Of a stretch of DNA of 39,562 nt, positions 1-8,834 are shown piece by piece. The notes under the pieces are model-generated. The model saw nothing but the letters and a program-made list of their open reading frames with translations. It ran no database searches and was not told where the DNA came from. A program made the position numbers and the translations under genes. Within the stretch, counting starts at the first letter, position 1. Every line of letters begins with the position of its first letter. Origin of the DNA: Syncephalastrum monosporum B8922 (Eukaryota; Mucoromycota; Mucoromycetes; Mucorales; Syncephalastraceae); assembly GCA_000697355.1 (NCBI GenBank), contig JNEN01000844.1, positions 1-39,562 on the forward strand, read 5' to 3'.

Positions 1-1023
1 GCTGCACGTATACTGCAAGAGAAGAACGAGCAACAGATTGGCGAGATTGAACAGCAGCTGCAGACGCTCAAGACAAGTCACCTTGATCTTCTTGTGAACG
101 GACTTCGGAGCAGACTCGGCCATTTTGCTCGTCTACGCGCCTTCTATGGCCAGTTCATGCCACAGCTCCGGTTTTGGAATTACAAAGGCAGGCAGCGAGC
201 AGACGCTGAGATGATCAAGATCTTTATGAATGGCGGCAAGAAATATCGAAGCCGGGGAAATACCGAACACAGGGACCGACCACCAAGGCGTCGCAGACGA
301 GGGCAGCAGCAAGGACAGCAGCAAGGACAGCAGCAGGAGCAGCAACAGGAGCAGCAACAGGAGCAGGAGCAGGAGCAGGAGCAGGATGATCTCAAGGAAA
401 GGTACGTATTGTATTCTCTTACGTCTTGACTATGAGGATGCAGCTCTTACAACTTTATACAGCAATAATGCAAGTACCTCCTCTGCCGCAACATTTCTCA
501 GGTATAATATTTCTATAAGTCAGCGAGTATTCCCTCTGAACATTTTTTACATAGGCCTGCCAAGAAAAAGAAAGTCTCGAAATGGCGCCAAAAGCCCTTC
601 AGCCCACCTGCTCCCGGCCGAATCCCGCTTGTGGCTCTGGGAAGTGCTACCTTTGCGACGAGCATGACTGGACTGCAGTATTCTGGCTTGTCCCGTCGCC
701 TTTTCCAGAAGCTGAAAGAAGCAGAGCGGTGTGGTCTACTGGTCGTTGTTCTCGTCGACGAGTACTACACATCACAAGTCTGTTCGCGGTGCAACAGCCG
801 ACCGATGCCCAAAGTTCAACCCCAAGGCTTTGATTATGCGCTAAACAGTGTTCTCGCTTGTCAACTGTGCGGAACATTGTGGCAGCGCGATATCAACGCC
901 AGTCGAAACATTCGGCGCATCGCGTTCAACGAGGCGTTGGGTCGCGGTCGACCTCCGATTTTGACGCGGCCACCTCCACCACCACGAGCACGGGCAACTC
1001 CACCACCACCGCAACAACCATGA
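1..1023 (+). CDS. Fanzor (eukaryotic TnpB-like) RNA-guided nuclease, C-terminal part
   Basis: Fanzors are eukaryotic relatives of the transposon nuclease TnpB. They use a guide RNA and a RuvC-like active site to cut DNA. One reading frame is open from base 1, continues through two inferred introns (402-462 and 502-554, both GT-AG and frame-preserving) and stops at 1021-1023. Visible in order: a helical segment; a FYGQFMPQLRFWNYKGRQRA block; a Gln/Glu-rich low-complexity linker encoded by CAG-type repeats (about 301-385); a basic patch (KKKKVSKWRQK); the PLVALGSATF strand; the VDEYYTSQVCSRC block; and LACQLCGTLWQRDINASRN. The two CxxC pairs form the zinc finger and the Asp of WQRD is the expected RuvC-III residue. 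The Glu of VDEYYTS may be the relocated RuvC-II Glu reported for Fanzors. The RuvC-I (DPG) region and N-terminus lie before the window. The tail is Pro-rich. Family call is strong; activity is not shown. Confidence 0.86.
301..385 (+). repeat. CAG/GAG-type low-complexity repeat inside the Fanzor gene
   Basis: This is a run of near-identical hexamer and nonamer units built from CAG, CAA and GAG. In the Fanzor reading frame it encodes alternating Gln/Glu, and it lies between the conserved FWNYKG block and the RuvC-II/zinc-finger half. It is probably an unstable linker, and its length is likely to vary between strains. Confidence 0.8.
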
Positions 1024-1031
1024 AAATATCA

Positions 1032-1056
1032 GCATAACAAAAATGCTTCGAGGTTT
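1032..1056 (+). other. Conserved 3' block downstream of Fanzor stop (candidate guide-RNA/element end)
   Basis: This 25-base block begins GCATAACAAA, 8 bases after the Fanzor stop codon. The Fanzor relic on the minus strand has the same block at 27006-26982, at the matching place after its C-terminal remnant. They agree at 20 of 25 positions without gaps, and better with two 1-base gaps. Because the relic's coding part has diverged much more, this non-coding end looks constrained or recently shared. It could be part of the guide RNA, the element's right end, or a 3' UTR signal. Confidence 0.5.
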
Positions 1057-1687
1057 CCTTATGGGAGAGACGCAATGGAGAAAAGGTATTTATCTATAGA
1101 CACCTACAGTATTACATATACTAATGAAGAGGATTGTAATATGTCTAGCGATGCTACCGACGAAACTGACTTGTTCGGCGGATCACCGGCGGCAAGGGAA
1201 GGAATATTAGCGAAGCGTATATATGAATGCCCAGAAATTGAAACTGTTATACTGTACTTATGTTATCTGTAACTAAAGCGCTTTTGACAATGACGAACTC
1301 TATTGAGTGCTCCGCCAGCAGCACGGTGAGGGATATCCGTGGAAAAAGAAGTATTATTGACTAACTTGTATCTATCTCTCCTGAATCTGACGAGTGAATT
1401 TAAGAAAGGCGAGCTCTCATGATGAGTCTCTTACCTCCGGCAGAAATAGCCTCAAAACATGTATATAATCTTCAATATATTATAATCCCATAAATACCTC
1501 ATATATCATATCACAAATAAATCACATCTATACATTACGTCTGAGTAAACATGAAGCAGCATTTTGCTGATACTCTATGGTACGGTTACTGTTATTCTGG
1601 CTACGGTGCTCTGCGGTGAATTGCGGTGCGGTTATTTGCGGTGTTAAATGCGAAAGGTGAGCATGAGAAACATCACACATTATTTCA
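1057..1687. other. Intergenic, AT-rich, no supported gene
   Basis: I see no convincing gene. A 65-codon frame at 1075-1272 has no recognisable motif. About 1440-1530 is AT-rich (repeated ATATAT and ATATCATATC). At 1612-1650 the word GCGGTG recurs three times in about 35 bases. If a Fanzor guide RNA is encoded 3' of the gene, the first few hundred bases here are where to look. Confidence 0.5.
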
Positions 1688-2155
1688 TTGATAGCGAATA
1701 AGGTTAATGGACCGGGTCGCAACAAGGCCTTTTCTTGCGGAAGCAATTTGCGTCGTCATTTCAAGGCGCACAAACGAGTGCTTCGACATTCGAGAAAGGT
1801 GGACGAAATATATGCGGCTATTCGTCCCAGTACGTGCAGCACGACACCAAAGGCGCCATTAGTATACGCGTCGCAGGGTTTACACGCGGCAATGAACTAC
1901 TTCACAGGTGAAAGCTTCCTGCCCATAACGCCATCGCCACAGTATCAAGGATTGACCGCATCGTCATGGTGCCAGCCAGCAATAGCACAACGTGATGCGC
2001 ATATCATATCCGCAACTATGCCAATGTCGCTCTTCCCTGAACTTCTTGGAACATCTGACGGTGCGCTTTTACATATACCGCTGGGTCATTTTGATACGAT
2101 ACTTAAGGAACGCTCGACAGATATTGTCAATGGGTTACAGATATCACTCGAGTAA
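1688..2155 (+). pseudogene. Decayed C2H2 zinc-finger fragment (uncertain)
   Basis: The frame contains KAFSCGSNLRRHFKAHKR, which matches the second half of a classical C2H2 finger (F, L and both His at the right spacing). The two zinc-binding Cys that should precede KAF are absent: the position of the second Cys reads Arg (CGC, one transition from TGC) and the first reads Val. No ATG opens the frame near the finger and the remaining ~125 residues have no motif I recognise. It may be a gene remnant, or a 3' exon whose upstream part I cannot place. Confidence 0.3.
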
Positions 2156-2249
2156 ACATGATGCAAAGATTTGCGTTTTAATAAAATGGATGCGTGGAAT
2201 AATGAGAAATGCGCTTTGAAAAGGGGTTAAGGTGGAAGAGGGTGGGTGT

Positions 2250-3145
2250 TTAAGGCCACTTCAAGATCTCTGGGATCACTTCTTCTTCCCAACCGTCGCA
2301 GGTGCCGTCGTTGCAGAGTTGGGTTGCTTCGGTGGTGGCCCACGTATCGACGGTGTGCAAGGTATTGGTGGCTAATGTGTTGATGTACGCAGCCACACCA
2401 GGGTCTTTGAGGAGTGAGCCTGCACCATACACCGTGATCTTGGATCGCACAGACTCTTTCATTCTTGGCGCAAGGTTCTTAAAGAGGATGCCACTTCCAT
2501 ACTGTGCCTGTTCCTTGAGGCGTGCTTTCAGCGCTTCGACAATACGCTGTTTGATCTAAATATGCTTGTTTAAACATCTGTGGGGTCCTCCGCACAGTCG
2601 AAACTTACATCGTCCAGAAAATGGCAGATGGAGGGCGGGTTACCGCAAATGTAGTCCATCTTTTGACCTGTTGTCATGTCCAACGTCAGATGCAACAATT
2701 TCATTATCAGTGATCAAGAACACTTACATTCCTCGCGCGTCCAGGATTGGCCCGGCGGGGGCTTCTTGCGAGTGAGGCGGGGCGGACTGTTGCAGTCGCC
2801 CTTGAAGGGATGCTCACCAGCAAAGAGGGTTTCATAGAGCGCAGCTTCGAGGTTTGCACCGGAGTCTTCTTCGGTTACGTTCTTGATGGCGTTATCGACA
2901 ATGCTCACAATTGTTTCCCGTAGTTCTGTTTCAGGTACAACCGCAACAAGCTGCTCGGGTATGGAGACATAGTAAAGGTTGGATCCAAGCGCATCATGCA
3001 AGCGCTGGATCGTCGCTTCTAGCGCAGGCACGTAGCGGTCGCCGAGAGTCCGGGTGATAGCGTGGCGGCATTCAGGCTCGCAGGCATACGTAAATGTTGA
3101 GAGGACTGAAACGAGGAAGAGTGTTGCCCATGACAACAACACCAT
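2250..3145 (-). CDS. Secreted cysteine-containing hypothetical protein
   Basis: Three exons on the minus strand (3145-2728, 2667-2609, 2555-2250) join in frame across two GT-AG introns of 60 and 53 nt, giving about 260 residues. I chose the ATG at 3145 because it starts directly with a signal-peptide-like stretch (MVLLSWATLFLVSVLSTFTY) followed by CEPECRHAI; an ATG 37 codons upstream would bury that signal. The mature part has several Cys, including CGNPPSIC and the late pair in LCNDGTC, so it is probably a disulfide-bonded extracellular or wall-associated protein. I do not recognise a named family and assign no function. The gene stands alone: the right side is about 860 bp without a supported gene, and the left is the zinc-finger fragment. 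Confidence 0.75.
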
Positions 3146-4008
3146 CTTGGTAGGAGATAGGTGGGCGGTGCGGTCGGTAAGGAGTAGCGTTGAGAAAGGT
3201 AAAATATAGCTTGCTTTATTTTTTTCCTTTATCTGGCAAATTGAACCACGTAGCACTCTCTATTTTTATCCACGGAAACACGGGACAGCACACTTCTATA
3301 GAAAACCGTGAATAAAAGCTAACTCATCATGCAAAGTCTACATGGAAAGCCAAACAACCTGGGCCTGCAACCCGCCTCACAGTTCTGCCGCGTGCACTTG
3401 GAAGACCTGAGAAGAACACAGTAGTAATTAGGAAATAAATGTGTGTCTGATTTCAGCTGAATTATTGCTGTCAAGAAATCCATACGCAAACGCCTATGAA
3501 ACGATGTGCTATCTTTAACAGCAGTACCAATCTACTTATTGAAGCATCCAGCGAAGATGAAGATGCCCAGGCAGATACTTTTTCAAATTATTTACTCTTT
3601 GAGCTCGCCTATATAGGGGTTTTGATGAAGACAGTATTAAAGTACCTGTGATCAAAAACAAGCATATAGCTGTTGGTTATTGTCAGCAGAATTTCACCAC
3701 AGTGAAGGTTGTCAATAGGCTCATTACAACAGCAGCCATACACTACATCTGTAAACATTATCGTACAAATCGACCGACTCTATTGGGAACCGAAAAAGTA
3801 CCCAATCTAGCGAGTTCCGGAGCCATTTTGCCCCTCGTGTTCTTAAGCATACAGACTGCTTTTACAATGATTCAAATAGCAGAGAACTATTCAAATGGCC
3901 AGTTGCTGACGTCCGAATTCATCTGTTTATGGAGAAAAGGGTTGGCCTGCCGTCATCGTATCACCCAAATTAGTCCATCTTTTGACGCCTGGTGTCACAT
4001 ACCTTATT
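3146..4008. other. Intergenic, upstream of the secreted-protein gene
   Basis: This contains the promoter side of the minus-strand secreted-protein gene and then AT-rich DNA. A 129-codon plus-strand frame (3648-4037) does not begin with ATG in the DNA and shows no domain, so I do not call it a gene. Confidence 0.5.
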
Positions 4009-4398
4009 TCATTGTTCCAGATACAGTATATGTGTAATATGTAAATTCAGTTTTACTTTTCTTCTTTCCGTTGTCTTACCACATACTTTGTGCAGCGATC
4101 CTCCTCCATGACCTCCTGTGCTTCCATCTTTTGACAGTATCTCAAGGCGAAGTAAGTGATAGGTGCGCGGCGGTAAGTCGTTGACTTGCTTATACAGCTC
4201 TTCAGGCAGGCAACCGTGCGAAATAAAAAAGTACATTAGGCTCTGACACATCAAGCACGGCCATAAATCTTCGGGCGTGTTTCCACCCTCGGCGTGCCTG
4301 GTGTCGGGGAAGTGTCGCCGTTTAGGTTGCAGGTACGGTGTGTGCGAGGCCAGATCATCCTCGAGTAGGACGCTGACATTTATCAAAGCGAAACGCAA
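4009..4398 (-). pseudogene. Possible decayed coding fragment, unassigned
   Basis: This is a 129-codon minus-strand frame. It has a TPEDLWPCLMCQ segment loosely like the 'ETxEH...C' end of LINE-type reverse transcriptases, but the flanking Cys/His pattern is incomplete and no upstream polymerase motif is visible on that strand. It could be a chance frame. Listed only because the amino-acid composition looks protein-like. Confidence 0.2.
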
Positions 4399-5476
4399 GG
4401 TATTTTCCTGTCAGTTAGTTTTGGCTTGTAAGACGAGCAGTGGGTTCAAAACAAAACAACAGCCTTCTATTTAGGTTCACAGTCATGTGGGGCGAACATG
4501 AAGTAGCCATCAGCCCCGACACATTCGCGCGAGACTGGTTAGCTGACATCTCCATCAAAATGCATACTGTTCTATTCGTTTTCTAACATGTACTGAGAAG
4601 TTTCAAGGATGGACAACCGCAAGATAAGCTTTCCGATTTAATTCCTGGTTGGAAGACATAAGAGAGCCGTATCTACCACATCTCCTTGTCAATCATTTAT
4701 ATTGGAAAAAACGCCGATAAAATATCTAGATCCGTGTTTCTACAACCAGAGCGTTAAAGAAAGCAACTTTGGATATGCTGGCAGGACAGTGACCTAGGGC
4801 TCTGCGAGTCAGGGAATAAATTGAAGACGTGCTCGTAGACTGTTTCAAGAGCTCTCTAGCCATCGCCAATTGGTAGAACCAGGCCAAGGGGTTCTCACCG
4901 GGCTAATGGCAAGTTATATGCTGTTAGGTTCATATACTCCAGTTTTTGGAAGTCGGTCTACGCCTTGACCGCTAAGGATCTTCATTATCAAGTTCAAACA
5001 GCTTACAACACGCGCCAATCGATGATTGCCTGTCTAATGAACGGGTGCAAAATAACTGCCGCCGTCTGAAAGTGAACCGTCGCTCCAAACTCTCATACCT
5101 GCTTTCCACCGTTAGTGTGCGCGATTTTAAAGACGTTGCACTTTCAGGACATCAGTACTCTGTGTATATATACAGCGCTGGTGGCAACCAATGCCAAATT
5201 CTGTAGTACGGAGTCAGTCGAGTAGTGGTGGTGTGACAACCAGAATAGTAACACGCTGTGATGACGTAGCCGCTCCGGTGCTAGCGATAATGCTAAGCAT
5301 TACTTTATCCCCTTTTCACTTCTACATATACGTGCCCACCAATATCTATATCTATATATATCATATAGATAGTGGAACATTCCTGCTCAGAGCCGGATCT
5401 TCTCGAGCTTTCTTTAAGCACATCTGGCTGTCCGGAGTCGCAAAACGTGATCAAAACCTATGGGGCCCGTAACTTA
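4399..5476. other. Intergenic, no supported gene
   Basis: Over 1 kb with stops in all frames apart from a 93-codon frame (5191-5472) that has no motif. A short TA-rich microsatellite lies at about 5340-5370. I see nothing else. Confidence 0.5.
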
Positions 5477-5481
5477 TTAAT

Positions 5482-5600
5482 GGTAATTGATACGGCCCAA
5501 CCCCCCACTAAGTAAGGATCGATTTGAACCACAGCCTCTGTGACAGCCTAAATAGGATGACACTCTATACTGACTACAGCAAGCCGTGTGCATATAGCTC
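5482..5600 (+). repeat. Left terminal inverted repeat of the MITE
   Basis: It pairs with 5947-6065 in reverse complement. The best-conserved core contains GAACCACAGCCTCTGTGACA, and the match runs inward as far as the AGCTC at 5596-5600. Confidence 0.85.
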
Positions 5601-5946
5601 TCCCGAGGGTGGTTTGCCTCTGAAGATGCTTGGTCACGTATATTGTATGTGTGAAGCAACCGTACATCCAATCATAAAATATCATAATGACGGCTTACTC
5701 ATCAAGGACACAACTACTAAACAGATAATCCTATACCACAACGGCCACGGATATGTTTAAAATACACTATAAGTATTTGTCGTTTTACGGACACGATGCC
5801 ATTAACTCTCTGGCCACTTCCTTCCTGAATTCTTGGCTATGACGCGCGTTGACGCGTATTGTCATATTGGAAGATCTTTTGCTAATTTAAACCTTGTTGC
5901 AAGCAATGGTACTGACGCTAGAGAAATATAAATACAAAATCTGCCT

Positions 5947-6065
5947 GAGCTAAATGCATACGAGTTGTTGTAGTCAGCATAAGAGTCATCCTATTTAGGC
6001 TGTCACAGAGGCTGTGGTTCAATCGATCCTTATTTAGTGGGAGGGGGGTGGCCGTATCAATTACC
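5947..6065 (-). repeat. Right terminal inverted repeat of the MITE
   Basis: Reverse complement of the left repeat with the same 119-nt span. It differs by a few substitutions and small indels, mostly in the C-rich stretch near the outer end. Confidence 0.85.
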
Positions 6066-6073
6066 TTTGTTAA

Positions 6074-7035
6074 TTATACCCTGATTTGCTCTTCCACGTG
6101 GAAGCTTTCTTTTGGATAAGAAGGAATTGAATTTTAGTGAATCAAGTGAACAAAAAAGTGTCCCAACATCTATTTCCATCAGTAGTGACAAAATCATCGC
6201 TAGCCCGAAGCTTCAACAAGATACGCCCACGCGACAAAAGATATTATGAAGGCTCATAACATAAAGAAACCAATCGCTTTCATAACAGAGCACAAAAGCA
6301 TGCTGCAGTGGAAGACTCAGTTAAAAACCCATCGGGGACTGGAATACAAGACTTCACCAAAGTGCAGATCAGCCACTACATTGACAAGAATAACAAGCTA
6401 ACTATGAACCGATTCGATCTTAAGCGAAATGAATGTGACGTTGCATGCTATTCACAGAAATACATCAAATTGGTATTTAGCAATCGAATATGCACAGAGA
6501 CGAAGAGTAATATGTTGCGCATGAGGAGCACAAATCTCGATTTTCCTTTTCTTACTGTATAAAACTGTAGCTGCATATACAACGTAGCATACCAGCTATA
6601 CGAATAAAGTTTGAATGTAAGCTGGGCTCCGCGCTGTCGAAGGTGTTTATTTACTGGATCGTCTCAAGGTTTCACAGGTGGAAGCAAGTCCCTCTATCTC
6701 AACCTGGGCGGTTCGGTAACAATCGTAAGGCTCTTCCAGGAAAGGTTATAAAATGGCACCAGGGAAAAGTGCCAGGAAACACACTTGTTCAAAGTGTCCA
6801 ATACCGGGTTTTTGCAAAATCCAGCATGGACAAGCATTCAATTTCCATTGGGTGGCCTTGAGCATTGTGTGTTACCAACGCTCAGGCGACGGATCAAGAA
6901 AGAATGTCAAGAAGCATCGTACCACGGGATCGAACAACCGTGTCTATGTAGGCGCGAGTATAAGAAGACAGATGCAGGAAGGCTAGATTCTCGCTCTACC
7001 TTGGGTGCTCCACTTGTCCTTTTCTTCTACACAAA
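6074..7035. other. Region upstream of the phosphate symporter, no supported gene
   Basis: An 84-codon frame (6308-6562) and overlapping short frames at 6643-6986 have no recognisable motif and overlap one another in different phases, so I do not call them. The last few hundred bases should hold the promoter of the downstream symporter gene. I cannot point to a specific binding site with confidence. Confidence 0.5.
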
Positions 7036-8679
7036 ATGATGGAACCATACCAGTTTACCTGGATCTTTGGCGTTGCCATGGTACTCGCCTTTATGGATGC
7101 TTTTGGCATTGGCGCCAACGACGTGGCAAATGCATTTGCCACCTCAATCTCTTCTGGCTCGCTCACGCTCATCCAAGCCTGTATCTGTGCCATCTTTACC
7201 GAGTTCCTCGGTGCCCTCCTCCTTGGTAACCAGACTTCGGAGACGATCAAGAGCGGTATCGTTCCCATGGACTCTTTTGCTGACCGGCCCGAAATGCTTA
7301 TGGTGGGCATGATGTGTGCGCTCGCTGGCTCCGCTTCCTGGGTCCTCTTTGCTTCGCGTCGCGGTTGGCCTGTCAGTACCACGCACTCCATTGTCGGTGC
7401 CATCATTGGTATGGGCATCGCTGGCTATGGTGGCAATGCTGTCGATTGGTCCTGGTCTGGCGTGGGTGGCATTATTGCATCGTGGTTCCTCTCACCTCTT
7501 ATCTCGGGTATCATCGCTGGCATCATCTATATGCTGATCAAGTACTGTGTCCTCAAGCGTCAAAACCCTGTCAAGTGGGGTCTCGTCACCGTTCCCATCT
7601 TCTTTTTCCTGACGACCTGGATTGAAGCTTTCTACATCATCTACAAGGGAGCACCCGGAACAAACGCCAAAAAACTGGATATCGGCACCATCATGGGCAT
7701 CGCTTTTGGCATTGGTGGTTTCTTTCTTTTGTTCGCCCTGTTCTTTGTTGTGCCCTGGCTCCGTCGCCGCGTCGTTGACCGGGAAGACTTGCGGTGGTAC
7801 CATGTTGCTATCATTCCTCTGCTGCCAAAGCGACCGACAATTCCGGATGCAGAAGGTCAAAAGAAAGACGAAGTAGAAGAGGCCGCTAGCCAAGACGCCA
7901 CACCTGATGAACGGATCTCAGCAAAGGAGGATGCTAACAACGAGAAGAAGGATAATTCTACCACCGTGTCTTGCAAAGAACAGCAGTCTCTTGAAGAAGG
8001 ACCCGACCAGCCCGAGCAGCTAGAGAAATGGTGGAAATCCACGTCGGGTATCAAGAATCGCATCGTGTATCTGCTGCTGCATGGCGTCCGACAAGACGTC
8101 CGTAATCTCAACACGGCACACTTGTCCAATATCCACGCAGCTGCTCAGGTATACGATAGTGACGTTGAGTACATGTTCTCTTTCCTGCAAGTCATCACGG
8201 CTCTGGTCTTTTCATTTGCGCACGGCTCAAACGATGTCGCCAATGCCGTGGGTCCACTTTCTGCCGTTTTTTCGATCTGGGAGTCCGGTCAAGCATCCCC
8301 GAAGGTGCCAGTTCCCATCTGGGTTTTAGCTTATGGCGGTATTGCGATTGATATCGGTCTGTCCACCATGGGATATCACGTCATGCGGCGCATGGGCAAC
8401 AACATTACCCTCTTCTCGCCTACACGTGGCTTCTCCACGGAGCTGGGTGCTGCCGTCACCATCCTCACGTGCTCCCAGTTGGGTTTACCCGTCTCATCAA
8501 CGCATTGTGCTACGGGTGCTACGGCGGCCGTGGGTCTCTGTAACGGTGGTTTCAAGGCCGTCAACTGGAAGATGCTGGCATGGTGCATGTTTGCCTGGAT
8601 TGTCACGCTTCCCGTGGCGGGTCTTATCTCCGGGTGTCTATATGCCATTATTATCTACTCCCCCTCTTTTGTTGTTTAA
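7036..8679 (+). CDS. PHO89: Na+/phosphate symporter, PHO-4/SLC20 family (Pho89-like)
   Basis: High-affinity inorganic-phosphate uptake driven by the sodium gradient at the plasma membrane. The single intronless frame gives 547 residues, usual for fungal Pho89/PHO-4. The two duplicated family signatures are present: GANDVANAFATS near residue 27 and HGSNDVANAVGPL near residue 395. Hydrophobic segments flank both, and a charged cytoplasmic loop (about 270-345, rich in Glu, Lys, Asp) separates the two halves, as in this family. PVSTTHSIVGA and PVSSTHCATGA repeat the second paired motif. The ATG at 7036 is followed at once by a second ATG codon. The siroheme gene starts only 155 bp after the stop, on the same strand, so this gene's terminator and the next promoter are compact. 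Phosphate-regulated expression is likely from the family but not read from the sequence. Confidence 0.95.
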   Translation: MMEPYQFTWIFGVAMVLAFMDAFGIGANDVANAFATSISSGSLTLIQACICAIFTEFLGALLLGNQTSETIKSGIVPMDSFADRPEMLMVGMMCALAGSASWVLFASRRGWPVSTTHSIVGAIIGMGIAGYGGNAVDWSWSGVGGIIASWFLSPLISGIIAGIIYMLIKYCVLKRQNPVKWGLVTVPIFFFLTTWIEAFYIIYKGAPGTNAKKLDIGTIMGIAFGIGGFFLLFALFFVVPWLRRRVVDREDLRWYHVAIIPLLPKRPTIPDAEGQKKDEVEEAASQDATPDERISAKEDANNEKKDNSTTVSCKEQQSLEEGPDQPEQLEKWWKSTSGIKNRIVYLLLHGVRQDVRNLNTAHLSNIHAAAQVYDSDVEYMFSFLQVITALVFSFAHGSNDVANAVGPLSAVFSIWESGQASPKVPVPIWVLAYGGIAIDIGLSTMGYHVMRRMGNNITLFSPTRGFSTELGAAVTILTCSQLGLPVSSTHCATGATAAVGLCNGGFKAVNWKMLAWCMFAWIVTLPVAGLISGCLYAIIIYSPSFVV

Positions 8680-8834
8680 CTGCATAGTATGAGCACATAT
8701 CACTTCTCACGTGCATTATGATTATGAATAAGATAAGCCTAATCTCTATGTAAATTTATACAAAAGATCCTGATGATCTGACAAACACATAAATCATCTG
8801 TCGCAGTCGGCCTTTCGCATTATTTTCTTCTCCT

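Larger units (their letters stand above)
5477..6073. mobile_element. MITE-like non-autonomous DNA transposon with long TIRs
   Basis: The two ends are long inverted repeats: 5482-5600 and 5947-6065, each 119 nt, near-identical apart from scattered substitutions and small indels. The outer ends read GGTAATTGATACGGCC on the left and its reverse complement on the right. Both outer ends sit next to a TTAA (5477-5480 and 6070-6073), 1 and 4 bases beyond the repeat, which would fit a TTAA target duplication but is not proof. The ~350-bp interior has no transposase; a 78-codon frame (5524-5760) starts inside the left repeat and is probably chance. The family is not identified. Confidence 0.85.

Noticed and set aside
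402..554. Frame changes making the left-edge Fanzor a pseudogene
   Set aside because: Two consensus introns of 61 and 53 nt restore a single frame with no stop, so decay is not needed to explain it.
631..1023. Loss of the RuvC-I catalytic Asp at PLVALGSATF
   Set aside because: I first took this strand for RuvC-I. The Fanzor RuvC-I Asp is in the DPG motif, which lies before the window start; this strand corresponds to the RuvC-II region, where Fanzors are reported to use a Glu at another place.
3648..4037. 129-codon plus-strand frame as a gene
   Set aside because: The DNA codon at its start is not ATG, no motif is visible and composition is unconvincing.
5521..5560. tRNA-like B-box (GGTTCAAATCGATCC on the minus strand) suggesting a tRNA-derived SINE
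   Set aside because: No matching T-stem, A-box or acceptor stem could be found, and the inverted-repeat structure points to a DNA transposon.
5524..5760. 78-codon frame inside the MITE as a gene
   Set aside because: It begins within the terminal repeat, has no motif and is what an open frame by chance would look like.
6643..6986. Short overlapping frames upstream of the phosphate symporter as genes
   Set aside because: Three phases overlap, none has a domain, and a Cys pair in one (CSKCPIPGFC) has no partner; a hairpin near 6920-6945 has a 10-base loop and does not fit a tRNA.
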